Shown: positions 28,795 to 37,651 of the stretch, in pieces
Numbering within the stretch: the first letter of the stretch is position 1
Layout: each line of letters starts with the position of its first letter
From: an uncultured Clostridiaceae bacterium
GTDB lineage: Bacteria; Bacillota; Clostridia; Clostridiales; Clostridiaceae
Assembly (NCBI GenBank): GCA_946405135.1
Contig: CAMJGD010000016.1
Span: forward strand, 1 to 64,000
Length of the DNA: 64,000 bases
Direction of reading: 5' to 3'
Translations under genes and position numbers: made by a program
Notes under the pieces: model-generated
The model's database searches: none
What the model saw: the letters and a program-made list of their open reading frames with translations, nothing else
Told to the model about the DNA's origin: nothing

Positions 28795-29694
28795 TTATTT
28801 AACTATATAGGTAGCCACAGTTATAGCTATAGAAATAATTGAAGTTATAACTACATTGACTATAAAAGGCCAGTTTACTGGGCTTTCTTCATAAAAAATA
28901 TAATCTCTATTAATATCCTTGTCCCTATTTTCCTTATATAAAAGTTTAAAAAGCCATAAAGTAACTAATATAGAAACTATTATAATCGCTGCAATAATTA
29001 AGATGTTCCCTATGGAATAACCAGCAGCTTCCATGCTAGCGGTAGGATCTACATCCTTACCCATATACATTAAAATTACCGACAAAAGGTTATTAGTAAA
29101 ATGTATAATCATCGAAGCAAATATGGAGTCAGTAATATATACTACCCCAGCAAGTACTATGCCCATGATAAATGTATAGGCAAACTGATGAAGATTCAAA
29201 TGGAAAAGTCCGAAAAGAAGTCCATTTAACAATATCATCTTTTTAACATTAACATTTCTATAGCCATCCATTATAACCCCTCTTAATAAAGCCTCTTCAC
29301 ATATAGCAGGAGTAACAGCTATAGATAAAACTGATATCCAAAATGGCGCATTTACAGCGCTCTCTACCAAACTTTCTGCTATGCTAGAGCCAAAGAGCTT
29401 AGCTGCTATAGCAGATATAAACATCAAAAAAGGATTCATAGCAAAGGTTATACCTAAAACTATGAGTAAGCTTTTGAAACTTAATTTATTTAGTCTAAAG
29501 CTATATTTAAAGTCTTTTTTGCTTATAATAATATAGAGTATGGAAGGAAGCAAAATAAAAAGGTACTGAGAACCCATTATCTTTAAATTTTCCGGGAAAA
29601 ATTCTATTATAAATCCTAAAAAAAGTGAAAGTACTATGCTTATAAGCATGGTTAAGTTTGCCTTATATGTATTTTTCATATGCTTTGATTCCAT
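28795..29694 (-). CDS. CPBP family intramembrane glutamic endopeptidase
   Basis: 299-residue polytopic membrane protein with about eight helices. It has CPBP (Abi) motif 1 ICEEALLRGVIMDG, the FGLFHLNLHQFAYTFIMG His motif and IIHFTNNLLSV. Relatives process prenylated or other membrane proteins or act in bacteriocin immunity; the target here is unknown. The start codon has no nearby SD. A strong GGAGAGGGGG lies 32 bases upstream, separated by a perfect AT palindrome (see the regulatory entry). Confidence 0.87.
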   Translation of the reverse strand: MESKHMKNTYKANLTMLISIVLSLFLGFIIEFFPENLKIMGSQYLFILLPSILYIIISKKDFKYSFRLNKLSFKSLLIVLGITFAMNPFLMFISAIAAKLFGSSIAESLVESAVNAPFWISVLSIAVTPAICEEALLRGVIMDGYRNVNVKKMILLNGLLFGLFHLNLHQFAYTFIMGIVLAGVVYITDSIFASMIIHFTNNLLSVILMYMGKDVDPTASMEAAGYSIGNILIIAAIIIVSILVTLWLFKLLYKENRDKDINRDYIFYEESPVNWPFIVNVVITSIISIAITVATYIVK

Positions 29695-29736
29695 TTATAT
29701 ATAAAATATTTTATATATGAAATCTGCCCCCTCTCC
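29692..29736 (-). promoter_or_regulatory. SD - hairpin - ATG translation start of the CPBP gene
   Basis: On the minus strand GGAGAGGGGG (29736-29727) is followed by eight bases, a perfect 22-base palindrome ATATATAAAAT/ATTTTATATAT (29718-29697), two bases and the ATG. Linear spacing of about 32 bases is far too long. If the palindrome folds, the gap becomes about 10 bases. The stem is A-U only, so folding could depend on temperature. Confidence 0.5.
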
Positions 29737-30008
29737 ATAAAGTTTTAAAAAAACACGACAAGTTAAGTATAATTGTTATAAGGCTTTATTTCAACATATA
29801 TATTCATAAAAACTACCATATTGTACAACTGAATTATACAAAAATAAAATATACAGAATTTATTGAATATTAGTTAAAATCAAATAACTTTTAATTAATA
29901 TTATAAAATAATACTACTCTATAGGTGAACTTTAGTATATTATAGAGTTAAACATATTAGTATTACAGTTTAATAATAAAATATTTTAAATTTAGGGAGG
30001 TAATTTAT

Positions 30009-31007
30009 ATGAAAAAATTAATCAATGACCCTAATATGGTAGTAAAGGATATGCTTGAAGGCATAACTTTTGCACACCCAGAATATTTAAGAAAACTGGA
30101 TAATGCAGATGTACTAGTAAGGAAGAATGCTCCTGTGAAAAATAAGGTTGCCTTGGTAAGCGGTGGAGGAAGCGGTCATGAGCCTGCTCATGGAGGATAT
30201 GTAGGAAAAGGTATGTTAGATGCTGCTATAGCCGGTGCTGTATTTACATCTCCAACTCCTGATCAAATATATGAAGCTATTAAGTCCGTTGATGGAGGAG
30301 CAGGTGTTCTTCTAGTAATAAAAAACTACACCGGTGACGTAATGAACTTTGAAATGGCAAAAGATATGGCAGACATGGATGGAATTAAGGTTGAAAGCGT
30401 AATAGTAAATGATGACGTAGCTGTAGAAAATAGTACTTATACTGCAGGAAGACGAGGCATCGCTGGGACCATATTCATTCACAAAATTGCAGGAGCTAAA
30501 GCAGAACAAGGAGCAACTCTTAAAGAAGTAAAAGCTACTGCTGAAAAGGTAATAGCAAACGTAAGAAGCATGGGAATGGCATTAACCCCATGTACTGTAC
30601 CAGCTGCGGGTAAACCAAATTTTACTCTAGCAGAAGATGAAGTTGAAATAGGTATGGGAATTCACGGTGAACCTGGTACTCACAGAGAAAAGATAAGCAC
30701 TGCAGACGAAATAGCAACTCATCTAGTTAATAAGATTTTAGAAGATATGCCTATTGACCCAGGCGAAGAAGTAGCCGTTATGATAAATGGCCTTGCTGCT
30801 ACACCTTATATGGAACTTTATATTATTAATAAAAAGGTTAATGAAATACTTACAGAAAAGGGTATAAAAATTCATAGAACTTTTGTAGGAGAATTTATGA
30901 CATCTCTTGAAATGGCTGGATGCTCTGTAACCATACTAAAGCTTGATGAGGAATTAAAAGATCTTTTAGATGCACCTGCAGATACACCAGCATTAAAAGT
31001 TCTTTAA
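30009..31007 (+). CDS. dhaK: Dihydroxyacetone kinase subunit DhaK
   Basis: 332-residue DHA-binding subunit of the PTS-dependent dihydroxyacetone kinase. SGGGSGHEPAHGGYVGKGML binds substrate through His57, and MGIHGEPG contains His219, which forms the covalent hemiaminal with dihydroxyacetone. The phosphoryl donor is DhaL-ADP recharged by DhaM. SD GGGAGG. First of dhaKLM. No dha regulator or glycerol dehydrogenase gene adjoins it. Confidence 0.97.
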   Translation: MKKLINDPNMVVKDMLEGITFAHPEYLRKLDNADVLVRKNAPVKNKVALVSGGGSGHEPAHGGYVGKGMLDAAIAGAVFTSPTPDQIYEAIKSVDGGAGVLLVIKNYTGDVMNFEMAKDMADMDGIKVESVIVNDDVAVENSTYTAGRRGIAGTIFIHKIAGAKAEQGATLKEVKATAEKVIANVRSMGMALTPCTVPAAGKPNFTLAEDEVEIGMGIHGEPGTHREKISTADEIATHLVNKILEDMPIDPGEEVAVMINGLAATPYMELYIINKKVNEILTEKGIKIHRTFVGEFMTSLEMAGCSVTILKLDEELKDLLDAPADTPALKVL

Positions 31008-31033
31008 TCTTTAACATCATAGGAGGTTTAACA

Positions 31034-31672
31034 ATGAGCATTAATGGATTGCAAGTTATAGAATTAATAAAAGAAATTAACAAAGTTATAGATGAAAATA
31101 AATCCTTTTTAACAGAACTTGATGCAGCTATAGGTGATGGAGATCACGGTTTAAATATGAGCAAAGGCTTCAGTGCAGTAATAGAAAAATTGAAGGATGA
31201 TCCCGGACATAATATAGGTGATACCTTAAAAAAGGTTGGTATGGCTCTAGTATCTAATGTGGGGGGAGCTTCAGGTCCCCTTTATGGTACTGCTTTTATG
31301 AAAGCTGCTGGAGAAGTTAATGGAAAATCTGAAATAGACATAAATGATTATGTTAAAATGCTAAACGCTGCCCTTGCAGGTATAAAAATGAGAGGTAAAG
31401 CGGAATTAGAAGATAAAACCATGATAGATGCCATAGAACCGGCTCTATCAGAACTAAAAAAGGCTTTAGGAGAGGGCCTAAACCCTGTATCTGCTTTAGA
31501 AGAATCTAGGAATAAAGCTTATAAAGGCGTAGAGCATACGAAAGATATAATAGCTAGAAAAGGGAGAGCTAGTTATTTAGGTGAAAGAAGTATAGGTCAT
31601 CAAGATGCTGGTGCTACCTCTAGTGCATTAATACTTGAAACAATATATGAATATGTAAAAACTTTAAAATAA
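31034..31672 (+). CDS. dhaL: Dihydroxyacetone kinase subunit DhaL
   Basis: 212-residue ADP-binding subunit. LDAAIGDGDHGLNMSKG supplies the three Asp that chelate magnesium-ADP, and the second conserved site is VGGASGPLYGTAFMKAAG. ADP stays bound as a cofactor and is rephosphorylated by DhaM. SD AGGAGG. It lies 26 bases after dhaK. Confidence 0.97.
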   Translation: MSINGLQVIELIKEINKVIDENKSFLTELDAAIGDGDHGLNMSKGFSAVIEKLKDDPGHNIGDTLKKVGMALVSNVGGASGPLYGTAFMKAAGEVNGKSEIDINDYVKMLNAALAGIKMRGKAELEDKTMIDAIEPALSELKKALGEGLNPVSALEESRNKAYKGVEHTKDIIARKGRASYLGERSIGHQDAGATSSALILETIYEYVKTLK

Positions 31673-31710
31673 AAATTTATACAAATAGGGTTAAAAAGGA
31701 GATGATACTA

Positions 31711-32100
31711 ATGGTAGGATTAGTCATAGTATCTCATAGCAGTCAAGTGGCAGAAGGCGTTAAAGAATTAGCATCTCAAATGGCCTCAGATGTTCCTATA
31801 GTCGCTGCTGGCGGTACCTCTGATGGAAGGCTTGGTACAGATGTAGAAAAGATATCTAATGCCATTAAAGATGTATATTCTGAAGATGGTGTGCTTATTT
31901 TATTTGACTTAGGCAGTGCTTATATGAATGCAGAAATGGCTATAGAATGTTTAGATGAAGACATTAGTAAAAACATTTCCATAGTAGACACTGCTCTAGT
32001 AGAAGGTGCAATAACTGCAGCAGTAGAAAGCAGTATAAATAAAAACAAAGAAGAAATACTAGAAGCTCTACATCCAATGGCTCTAGGAAAAATGCCCTAA
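31711..32100 (+). CDS. dhaM: PTS-dependent dihydroxyacetone kinase phosphotransferase subunit DhaM
   Basis: 129-residue EIIA-mannose-like DhaM, single domain as in Lactococcus rather than the long EIIA-HPr-EI fusion of E. coli. His9 in VSHSSQVAEG is the phosphorylated residue, and AAGGTSDGRLGTD follows. It takes phosphate from general HPr, linking this operon to the PTS. The start was placed at ATG 31711, nine bases from AAAGGAG; an ATG at 31702 is too close to the SD. Confidence 0.94.
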   Translation: MVGLVIVSHSSQVAEGVKELASQMASDVPIVAAGGTSDGRLGTDVEKISNAIKDVYSEDGVLILFDLGSAYMNAEMAIECLDEDISKNISIVDTALVEGAITAAVESSINKNKEEILEALHPMALGKMP

Positions 32101-32573
32101 AATTAAGTTAAAGCCATTTAATCCACGTTGCAATATGGGCTTATCAACTAACCTTTAAAATTTATTTACAATTTTTTTGAGAAATTATGCTAAAACTATT
32201 GCAAATTATATTGCTATATAATATAATAACAATATAGATAATAAATATTAATTAGTTATATTTATTATATGAGTTTATTTATTACTATGCCCCCATTTTA
32301 ATAGATAAAAATAAACTTATAATCCTAACCCCTTATATAATTTAATAAAACTATTGAGACAAAAGTTTATTGTTTGCTTACCCCTAGAAAATTCCTTTAG
32401 CAAAACGTAAACCTTAGTTTCCCGCATAAAAACCTTAAGACAAATGGAGAGACTTTAGATAAAGTCTCTCCATTTGCTATTTAAATATATATTTAAATAT
32501 ATTATACAAGAAATTTTGTGCTATAATACCTTTTGTATAAATAAGTTAACTAAAGTAAATTGGAGGTATAAAA
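32101..32573 (+). other. 473-base gap with a strong hairpin at 32441-32476
   Basis: No gene was found here. CAAATGGAGAGACTTT (32441-32456) pairs perfectly with AAAGTCTCTCCATTTG (32461-32476) across a four-base loop. It stands 340 bases after dhaM and about 100 before the next start, with no U-run directly behind it. It may end a long dha 3' UTR, end a small RNA, or act in the leader of the next gene. The remainder is AT-rich. Confidence 0.5.
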
Positions 32574-33413
32574 ATGAAAATTAAATTTTTAGGTACTGCT
32601 GCTGCCGAAGGGTGGCCTGGCATATTTTGTGACTGTGATATGTGCAGACGTGCAAGAACATTAAAAGGTAAAAACATTAGGACAAGATCCTCCTGTCTTA
32701 TTGATGATGCATATCTAGTAGATTATCCTCCAGATTCATATATGCATTCTATTGTACATGACTTAGATTTCTCAAAACTAAAGAGTATTTTTATCACACA
32801 TTCTCATGGGGATCATTTTATCCCACAGGATTTTGAACTAAGAGCTGATACTTATGCTCATATTATTAATAAAAAGCCATTGATGCTTTATGGTAATACT
32901 ACGGTTTACAAAATATTTAATGATACATTAAAAAATTTTAATCTAGAAAACAGCGTTATATATAACAGCATAGAGCCCTTTAAACCTTATAAAATAGATC
33001 ATATCACCTTACTGCCACTACCTGCAGATCATGCTAAAGGGGAAATGTGTTTTATATATGTAATTGAAAAAGACGGCAAAACCTTACTCTATGGACATGA
33101 CTCTGGATATTACAGTGATGATACATGGAATGAGCTCTTAAAACATAAATTTGACATAGTAATACTTGACTGCACCTTTGGACCCCTAGACAAATCTTTA
33201 GGACCTAATGAATATTCACAGGGTCATATGGGACTTTATACTGATATAAAAGTAAAAGAAAGACTTATAAAAAGCGGGGCTGCGGATGAAAACACTAGAT
33301 TTGTAATTACTCATTTCTCCCATAATTGCGGTCTTCTTCATGACGAACTTGAAAAATTAGCTGAACCTGAGGGTTTTATTACAGCTTATGATGGCATGGA
33401 AGTTGAAGTATAA
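32574..33413 (+). CDS. MBL-fold metal-dependent hydrolase (PhnP-like)
   Basis: 279-residue metallo-beta-lactamase-fold protein. FCDCDMCRRAR near residue 20 is a Cys cluster like the structural zinc site of PhnP-type phosphodiesterases. ITHSHGDHF is the HxHxDH metal motif, with further ligands in LPADHAKGE, YGHDSGYY and ITHFSHNCG. It is likely a cyclic phosphodiesterase or related hydrolase, with no phn genes nearby to fix the substrate. SD TGGAGG. Confidence 0.88.
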   Translation: MKIKFLGTAAAEGWPGIFCDCDMCRRARTLKGKNIRTRSSCLIDDAYLVDYPPDSYMHSIVHDLDFSKLKSIFITHSHGDHFIPQDFELRADTYAHIINKKPLMLYGNTTVYKIFNDTLKNFNLENSVIYNSIEPFKPYKIDHITLLPLPADHAKGEMCFIYVIEKDGKTLLYGHDSGYYSDDTWNELLKHKFDIVILDCTFGPLDKSLGPNEYSQGHMGLYTDIKVKERLIKSGAADENTRFVITHFSHNCGLLHDELEKLAEPEGFITAYDGMEVEV

Positions 33414-33481
33414 TTAAAATTAAATATAGATAAATGCTATAATTATAATAAAATAACGGTATTGAAGAGAGGTTATATAAA

Positions 33482-34135
33482 ATGATTATATCTGAAGGTA
33501 CAAAAATTCTTTTTATTGGTGATAGTTTAACTGATAAAGGAGCTTCAACTAATGATCCTGATACTCTTGGTATGGGATATCCAAGATATATGAGAGATTA
33601 TCTATATTCGAAATATCCTGAACTACAGCTAGAAGTCATAAACAAAGGTATAAGCGGTAATAGATCCATAGATCTGATAAATAGATGGCAAAGCGATGTA
33701 TTAAATATAAAACCCGATATATTATCAATTTTAATAGGCACTAATGACATCTGGAGACAATTTGACATGCCAGAAATGGATATTATAGATGCTGATATGT
33801 ATGAAAACAACTTAAGAAAAATGGTGGAAGCTGCTATAGAAAATGGAATATCAAAAATAATATTATGTGAAATACCACCTATCGAAAAAGGCTTTGATGA
33901 TTATAACTGTTCAAAAGCTTTAGAATCTAAAGGAAATGAAATGATAGCAGAATATAACAAAAAAGTACATAAAATAGCTTCTGAATTTGACTTATTTTTA
34001 TGTCCACTAAATAAAATACTTAAAGACAATATTAGCAAAGGTTCTAATATAAAGTATACCTATGACGGGGTTCATCCTTCCACCACAGGAATCATGACTT
34101 ATGCTATTTCATTGATAAATACACTTTTGCTTTAA
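33482..34135 (+). CDS. SGNH/GDSL hydrolase
   Basis: 217-residue SGNH-fold esterase. Block I is FIGDSLTDKG with the nucleophile Ser. Block II Gly is in NKGISGNRS. Block III is IGTNDIW with the oxyanion Asn. Block V is DGVHPSTTG with the catalytic Asp and His. No signal peptide, so it is intracellular. Probable carbohydrate or lipid deacetylase; substrate not assignable. SD GAGAGG. Followed by a palindromic repeat. Confidence 0.92.
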   Translation: MIISEGTKILFIGDSLTDKGASTNDPDTLGMGYPRYMRDYLYSKYPELQLEVINKGISGNRSIDLINRWQSDVLNIKPDILSILIGTNDIWRQFDMPEMDIIDADMYENNLRKMVEAAIENGISKIILCEIPPIEKGFDDYNCSKALESKGNEMIAEYNKKVHKIASEFDLFLCPLNKILKDNISKGSNIKYTYDGVHPSTTGIMTYAISLINTLLL

Positions 34136-34205
34136 ACTTCTCATTTTTTTGTATTACACATTTAATAGTTGTACTATCCTCTTGTATCCTGTGATAAAAT
34201 TATTT

Positions 34206-34303
34206 AAGGCTGTTGCACTAAGAATAAATACTACAACATATTGAGGTAATTTAAAATTTATAAAACAATATGCTGTATGTAAATTTCTTAATGTAGCAGC
34301 CAC
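34206..34303. repeat. MITE-like palindromic repeat, copy 3
   Basis: The left arm begins AAGGCTGTTGCACTAAG and the right arm ends CTTAATGTAGCAGCC, with CATATTG/CAATATG further in. The arm AAGAATAAATACTAC is shared almost exactly with copy 1. It lies between the SGNH gene and the convergent folA, the same kind of position as the other two copies. Confidence 0.7.
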
Positions 34304-34329
34304 TTTTATATTTTTAGACTGACTTTAGC

Positions 34330-34821
34330 CTAATCCCTTCTTTCATAGATTAAGTATTCATAGTTATAAGGATTTTTCTCGTCCTTTAATCCCTTCTCTT
34401 GAAATACTATCTTCCAATCTGTTTCAGCATAGTCTGGGAAAAATGTATCCCCATGGAAATCCTCATGTACTCTTGTAATATATAACTTTTCAGTATAAGG
34501 CAAGAGAAACTTATATATCTCTCCTCCTCCTACTACAAAATTTTCTTCCTTTGAATATACATATTCCTTCAATGAATCTAGTGAATGCACCACTAAAACC
34601 CTTGGATCTTCTACCTTAAAATCTTTATCTCTGGTTATGACTATATGCTTCCTTTTAGGAAGTATCCCAGGCAGGGATTGAAAGGTCTTTCTTCCCATAA
34701 TAAGATTATGTCCTAAAGTAATTTCTTTGAATCTTTTTAAATCTTCTGGTATATGCCAAATAAGCTTATTACCTTTACCTATAACACTATTATTACCTAT
34801 AGCTACAATAGCACTTAACAA
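34330..34821 (-). CDS. folA: Dihydrofolate reductase
   Basis: 163-residue DHFR that reduces dihydrofolate with NADPH. MLSAIVAIGNNSVIGKGNKLIWHIPEDLKRFK is the classical N-terminus with the active-site acidic residue, followed by MGRKTFQSLP and FVVGGGEIYKFLLP. TTG start one base after the thyA stop, with the SD GGAGGTG inside the end of thyA, so translation is coupled. It recycles the dihydrofolate made by ThyA. Confidence 0.96.
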   Translation of the reverse strand: MLSAIVAIGNNSVIGKGNKLIWHIPEDLKRFKEITLGHNLIMGRKTFQSLPGILPKRKHIVITRDKDFKVEDPRVLVVHSLDSLKEYVYSKEENFVVGGGEIYKFLLPYTEKLYITRVHEDFHGDTFFPDYAETDWKIVFQEKGLKDEKNPYNYEYLIYERRD

Positions 34822-35616
34822 TTAAACTGCCACCTCCATCTTTATTGCTGGATGATGCTTATAGTCTATGAGCTTTATATCATCTATAGTAAAGTCATAA
34901 AAGTTCTTTATTTCTGGATTTATCCATAGTTTTGGTGCTTTATAGGCTTCATTTTCCCTTGTTAACTGAAGCTTCATTCCATCTACTTGATTTTCATATA
35001 TGTGAGCATTGTTTATCACATGAGTAAATAACCCTGGTCTTAATCCAGTAACTTGTGCCACTAAATGAGCAAGTACTGCATATTGGCTCATATTAAATGG
35101 TATCCCAAGTGGTACATCCGCGCTACGTTGTACAAGCATACAATTGAGCCTGCCATCTGTTACATCCCAAAGAGTCATAAATGCACAAGGGTAAAGGGCT
35201 CCCCCCTCTAAATAAGGAATCTGCCATAAACTCATTATATGTCTTCTTCCTTGGGGATCATTTTTTATTCCTTCAATCAATTTATCCACTTGATCATACT
35301 TATTTACCACCCAGCCATAAGCTGTTCCTATAGTACCATCTTCCATCATCCATTCATCCCATATGTGTACATTCTGTTCATGAAGTTTTTTTACATCATT
35401 AGATTGGTCTCTATAAATCCACAAAAGTTCTTTTACTGCTGTCTTAAATGCTACAAATTTTGTAGTGAGAATTGGAAATTCCTTTTCTAAATCAAATTGC
35501 ATTACCTTATGAGGAAGCTTATAAGTAGGCACCCCTGTTCTATTTTCTGTCTCATAATATCCATCATTTAATATGTCCTTAACTATTTGCAGGTACTGTT
35601 TATCTGCAATACTCAT
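34822..35616 (-). CDS. thyA: Thymidylate synthase
   Basis: 264-residue ThyA that methylates dUMP using methylene-tetrahydrofolate. [10 protein letters not shown] holds the nucleophile Cys, [19 protein letters not shown] is the phosphate and dUMP site, and the C-terminus is the conserved IKMEVAV. SD AAGGAGG. First of the thyA-folA operon. The region just upstream carries the DnaA-box cluster, which could tie dTMP supply to replication. Confidence 0.98.
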   Translation of the reverse strand: MSIADKQYLQIVKDILNDGYYETENRTGVPTYKLPHKVMQFDLEKEFPILTTKFVAFKTAVKELLWIYRDQSNDVKKLHEQNVHIWDEWMMEDGTIGTAYGWVVNKYDQVDKLIEGIKNDPQGRRHIMSLWQIPYLEGGALYPCAFMTLWDVTDGRLNCMLVQRSADVPLGIPFNMSQYAVLAHLVAQVTGLRPGLFTHVINNAHIYENQVDGMKLQLTRENEAYKAPKLWINPEIKNFYDFTIDDIKLIDYKHHPAIKMEVAV

Positions 35617-35662
35617 TAAAAAAACCTCCTTATTTTTAAAGTGTTATGCTCAAAACAAAATG

Positions 35663-35884
35663 TTATCCACAAAAAAGTGGACTTTGTTGATAACTTGTTG
35701 ATAACTTTGTGCATTAGGCTGCTAAATGTGATGTTTTATGTACTTTTAATTAATTTTATGTACAATTTATAACTTTAGCAAATACATTTAATGGTTATGA
35801 TCTGAAAGTTATCCACATTTCTATGTAGTTGTCCACAGTTGTCTGTGTATAACCTGTTGATTTACCTGTTAATTTTATGGATAA
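35663..35884. promoter_or_regulatory. DnaA-box cluster upstream of thyA
   Basis: Seven 9-mers match or nearly match TTATNCACA. TTATCCACA occurs at 35663-35671 and 35809-35817 (plus), and TTATACACA at 35844-35852 (minus). TTGTCCACA lies at 35829-35837 (plus). TTATCAACA occurs twice at 35685-35693 and 35696-35704 (minus), and TTATCCATA at 35876-35884 (minus). A very AT-rich stretch follows up to about 36140. No dnaA, dnaN, gidA or rpmH gene is near, so this is more likely a DnaA-titrating or regulatory cluster than the chromosomal origin. Confidence 0.7.
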
Positions 35885-36143
35885 TCTGTTGAAAACCTAA
35901 ATATAATAATTTTTTACCCTATAATTATTTCAATAATATTACAGCAAAAATTTTTAGGTATCCTAACTCTATTATAAATCAATCTTTATGTATTATACAA
36001 ATTTTAAGTTTTATTGTACTCATGTATGAATAATTTTATATTAAATGCTTAAAGTATTTATATAAAATTATTATTAGTTTTTAAAAATCTTTTCTATGAA
36101 TATATCTTATAATCTATTACAAACTTAATATACGAGGAGAATA

Positions 36144-37466
36144 ATGTATATGAATATTTCAGAATCCAGCAGCTTATTCTTTGAATTAATATGGATATTT
36201 ATATTAATAATAATAAATGCATTTTTTTCTGCAGCTGAAATAGCTATAGTTTCAGTAAATAGAGCTAAAATTTCTCATCTATCTGAGGAAGGTGATAAAA
36301 AAGCAGCCTTACTTCTAAAGTTATTAGCTGAACCTGTAAAGTTTTTAGCTGTTATACAAGTAGGCATTACTCTAGCAGGATTTCTTGCCAGTGCCTCTGC
36401 TGCTACTACTATATCTAAACCTCTATCTGGTTTAATAAAGAGCTTAGGCATACCTGCTAGTGATCAATTATCCCTTATTATTGTCACCTTGCTGTTAGCT
36501 TATTTTACCCTTGTGCTAGGAGAATTGTTTCCTAAAAGACTAGCTCTTCAATATTCAGAAGCCATAGCTATGTTTTCTGTAAAAATCATAATATTTATAT
36601 ACAAAATAATCTTACCTTTCATAAAGATTTTAAATCTATCAACTAATTTATTAATGAGACTCTCCGGCATAGATTCTGAAAGCCTTGAGGAAAAGATTTC
36701 AGAAGAAGAGATAAGAATGATGATAGATGTAGGAGAAGAGAACGGAGTACTAAATCAAACAGAAAAAGAGATGATAGATGGCATATTTGAATTTGATGAC
36801 ACTATAGCAAGAGAGGTTATGACCCCTAGAATAAATGTATTTGCTCTAGATATAAATACACCTTTAGAAGAAATAATAGAAAAGGTGTCTGAAGAACAAT
36901 ACTCTAGAATTCCTGTTTATGAGTATGATGTAGACAATATAATAGGCATACTTTATATGAAAGACCTTTTCTCCAGTATAGTCAATGTGAATCTAGATAC
37001 AAAAGATATAAAACCTATGTTACGGCAAGCTTACTTTGTGCCTGAAACCAAAAATATCGATGCTTTATTTAGAGAGCTTCAAAAAACCAAAAATCATATA
37101 GCCATACTAATAGATGAATATGGAGGATTTTCAGGTATAGTTACTATAGAAGACCTTATAGAAGAAATAGTAGGTAATATATTTGATGAATATGATGAAA
37201 CCTCTAATGAAGATATAATGGAAGTAGATCATCATACCTATGTAGTTAATGGAATTGTTCCTATAGATGAAATAAATGAAATACTTAATACTAAACTACC
37301 TTCAGAAAATTATGATACTATAGGAGGTTTTGTAATAGATCTTCTTGGCACCATACCTGCCGAAAATGAAAAACCCGTAATAGAATACGAAAATATTACT
37401 TTTAAAATAGAAAAAGTAGAAGAAAAAAGGATATCCAAACTTAAAATATATATTGCTGAAGACTAA
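36144..37466 (+). CDS. CNNM/CBS-domain transporter (hemolysin C / CorC family)
   Basis: 440-residue membrane protein. The N-terminal DUF21 (CNNM) domain with four helices contains NAFFSAAEIAIVSVNRAKI and ELFPKRLALQYSE. Two CBS domains follow (EVMTPRINVFALD, HIAILIDEYGGFSGIVTIEDLIEEIVGNIFDEYD), then a C-terminal CorC/HlyC domain. The family exports magnesium or sodium; the hemolysin label is historical. SD GAGGAG before ATG 36144, with a second ATG two codons in. Monocistronic. Confidence 0.92.
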   Translation: MYMNISESSSLFFELIWIFILIIINAFFSAAEIAIVSVNRAKISHLSEEGDKKAALLLKLLAEPVKFLAVIQVGITLAGFLASASAATTISKPLSGLIKSLGIPASDQLSLIIVTLLLAYFTLVLGELFPKRLALQYSEAIAMFSVKIIIFIYKIILPFIKILNLSTNLLMRLSGIDSESLEEKISEEEIRMMIDVGEENGVLNQTEKEMIDGIFEFDDTIAREVMTPRINVFALDINTPLEEIIEKVSEEQYSRIPVYEYDVDNIIGILYMKDLFSSIVNVNLDTKDIKPMLRQAYFVPETKNIDALFRELQKTKNHIAILIDEYGGFSGIVTIEDLIEEIVGNIFDEYDETSNEDIMEVDHHTYVVNGIVPIDEINEILNTKLPSENYDTIGGFVIDLLGTIPAENEKPVIEYENITFKIEKVEEKRISKLKIYIAED

Positions 37467-37491
37467 AAAATTAATACACAAAAAATTTTAT

Positions 37492-37531
37492 AAAAAAAAA
37501 GAGGAGGGTGATTTAACGCTCCTTTTTTTTT
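37492..37531. terminator. Bidirectional intrinsic terminator
   Basis: A nine-A run, the stem AGGAG/CTCCT with a short inner GT/AC, and an eight-T run are symmetrical, so the element can stop the CBS-domain gene from the left and the vanY unit from the right. Confidence 0.8.
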
Positions 37532-37539
37532 AATTTATG

Positions 37540-37638
37540 TTAAAGCTCGTTAGTTAATTTTAATATCTTTCTCTTTTTTTCTAATACACTAAATACTGTA
37601 CCTGCTCCAAGGATCAAAAGCAAAATTATATCTAACAT
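37540..37638 (-). CDS. 32-residue single-helix membrane peptide
   Basis: Small frame with ATG at 37638, preceded by AAGGGGTAATTGAA, a good SD. Residues 1-18 (MLDIILLLILGAGTVFSV) form one hydrophobic helix and the rest is basic (LEKKRKILKLTNEL). It begins 13 bases after the vanY stop and ends eight bases before the shared terminator, so it looks like the second gene of a vanY unit. I do not recognise a family. It is below usual ORF-calling cut-offs. Confidence 0.6.
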   Translation of the reverse strand: MLDIILLLILGAGTVFSVLEKKRKILKLTNEL

Positions 37639-37651
37639 TTCAATTACCCCT

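Noticed and set aside
35663..36143. Chromosomal origin oriC
   Set aside because: DnaA boxes and AT-rich DNA fit, but dnaA, dnaN, gidA and rpmH are absent from both sides. A secondary DnaA cluster is more likely.
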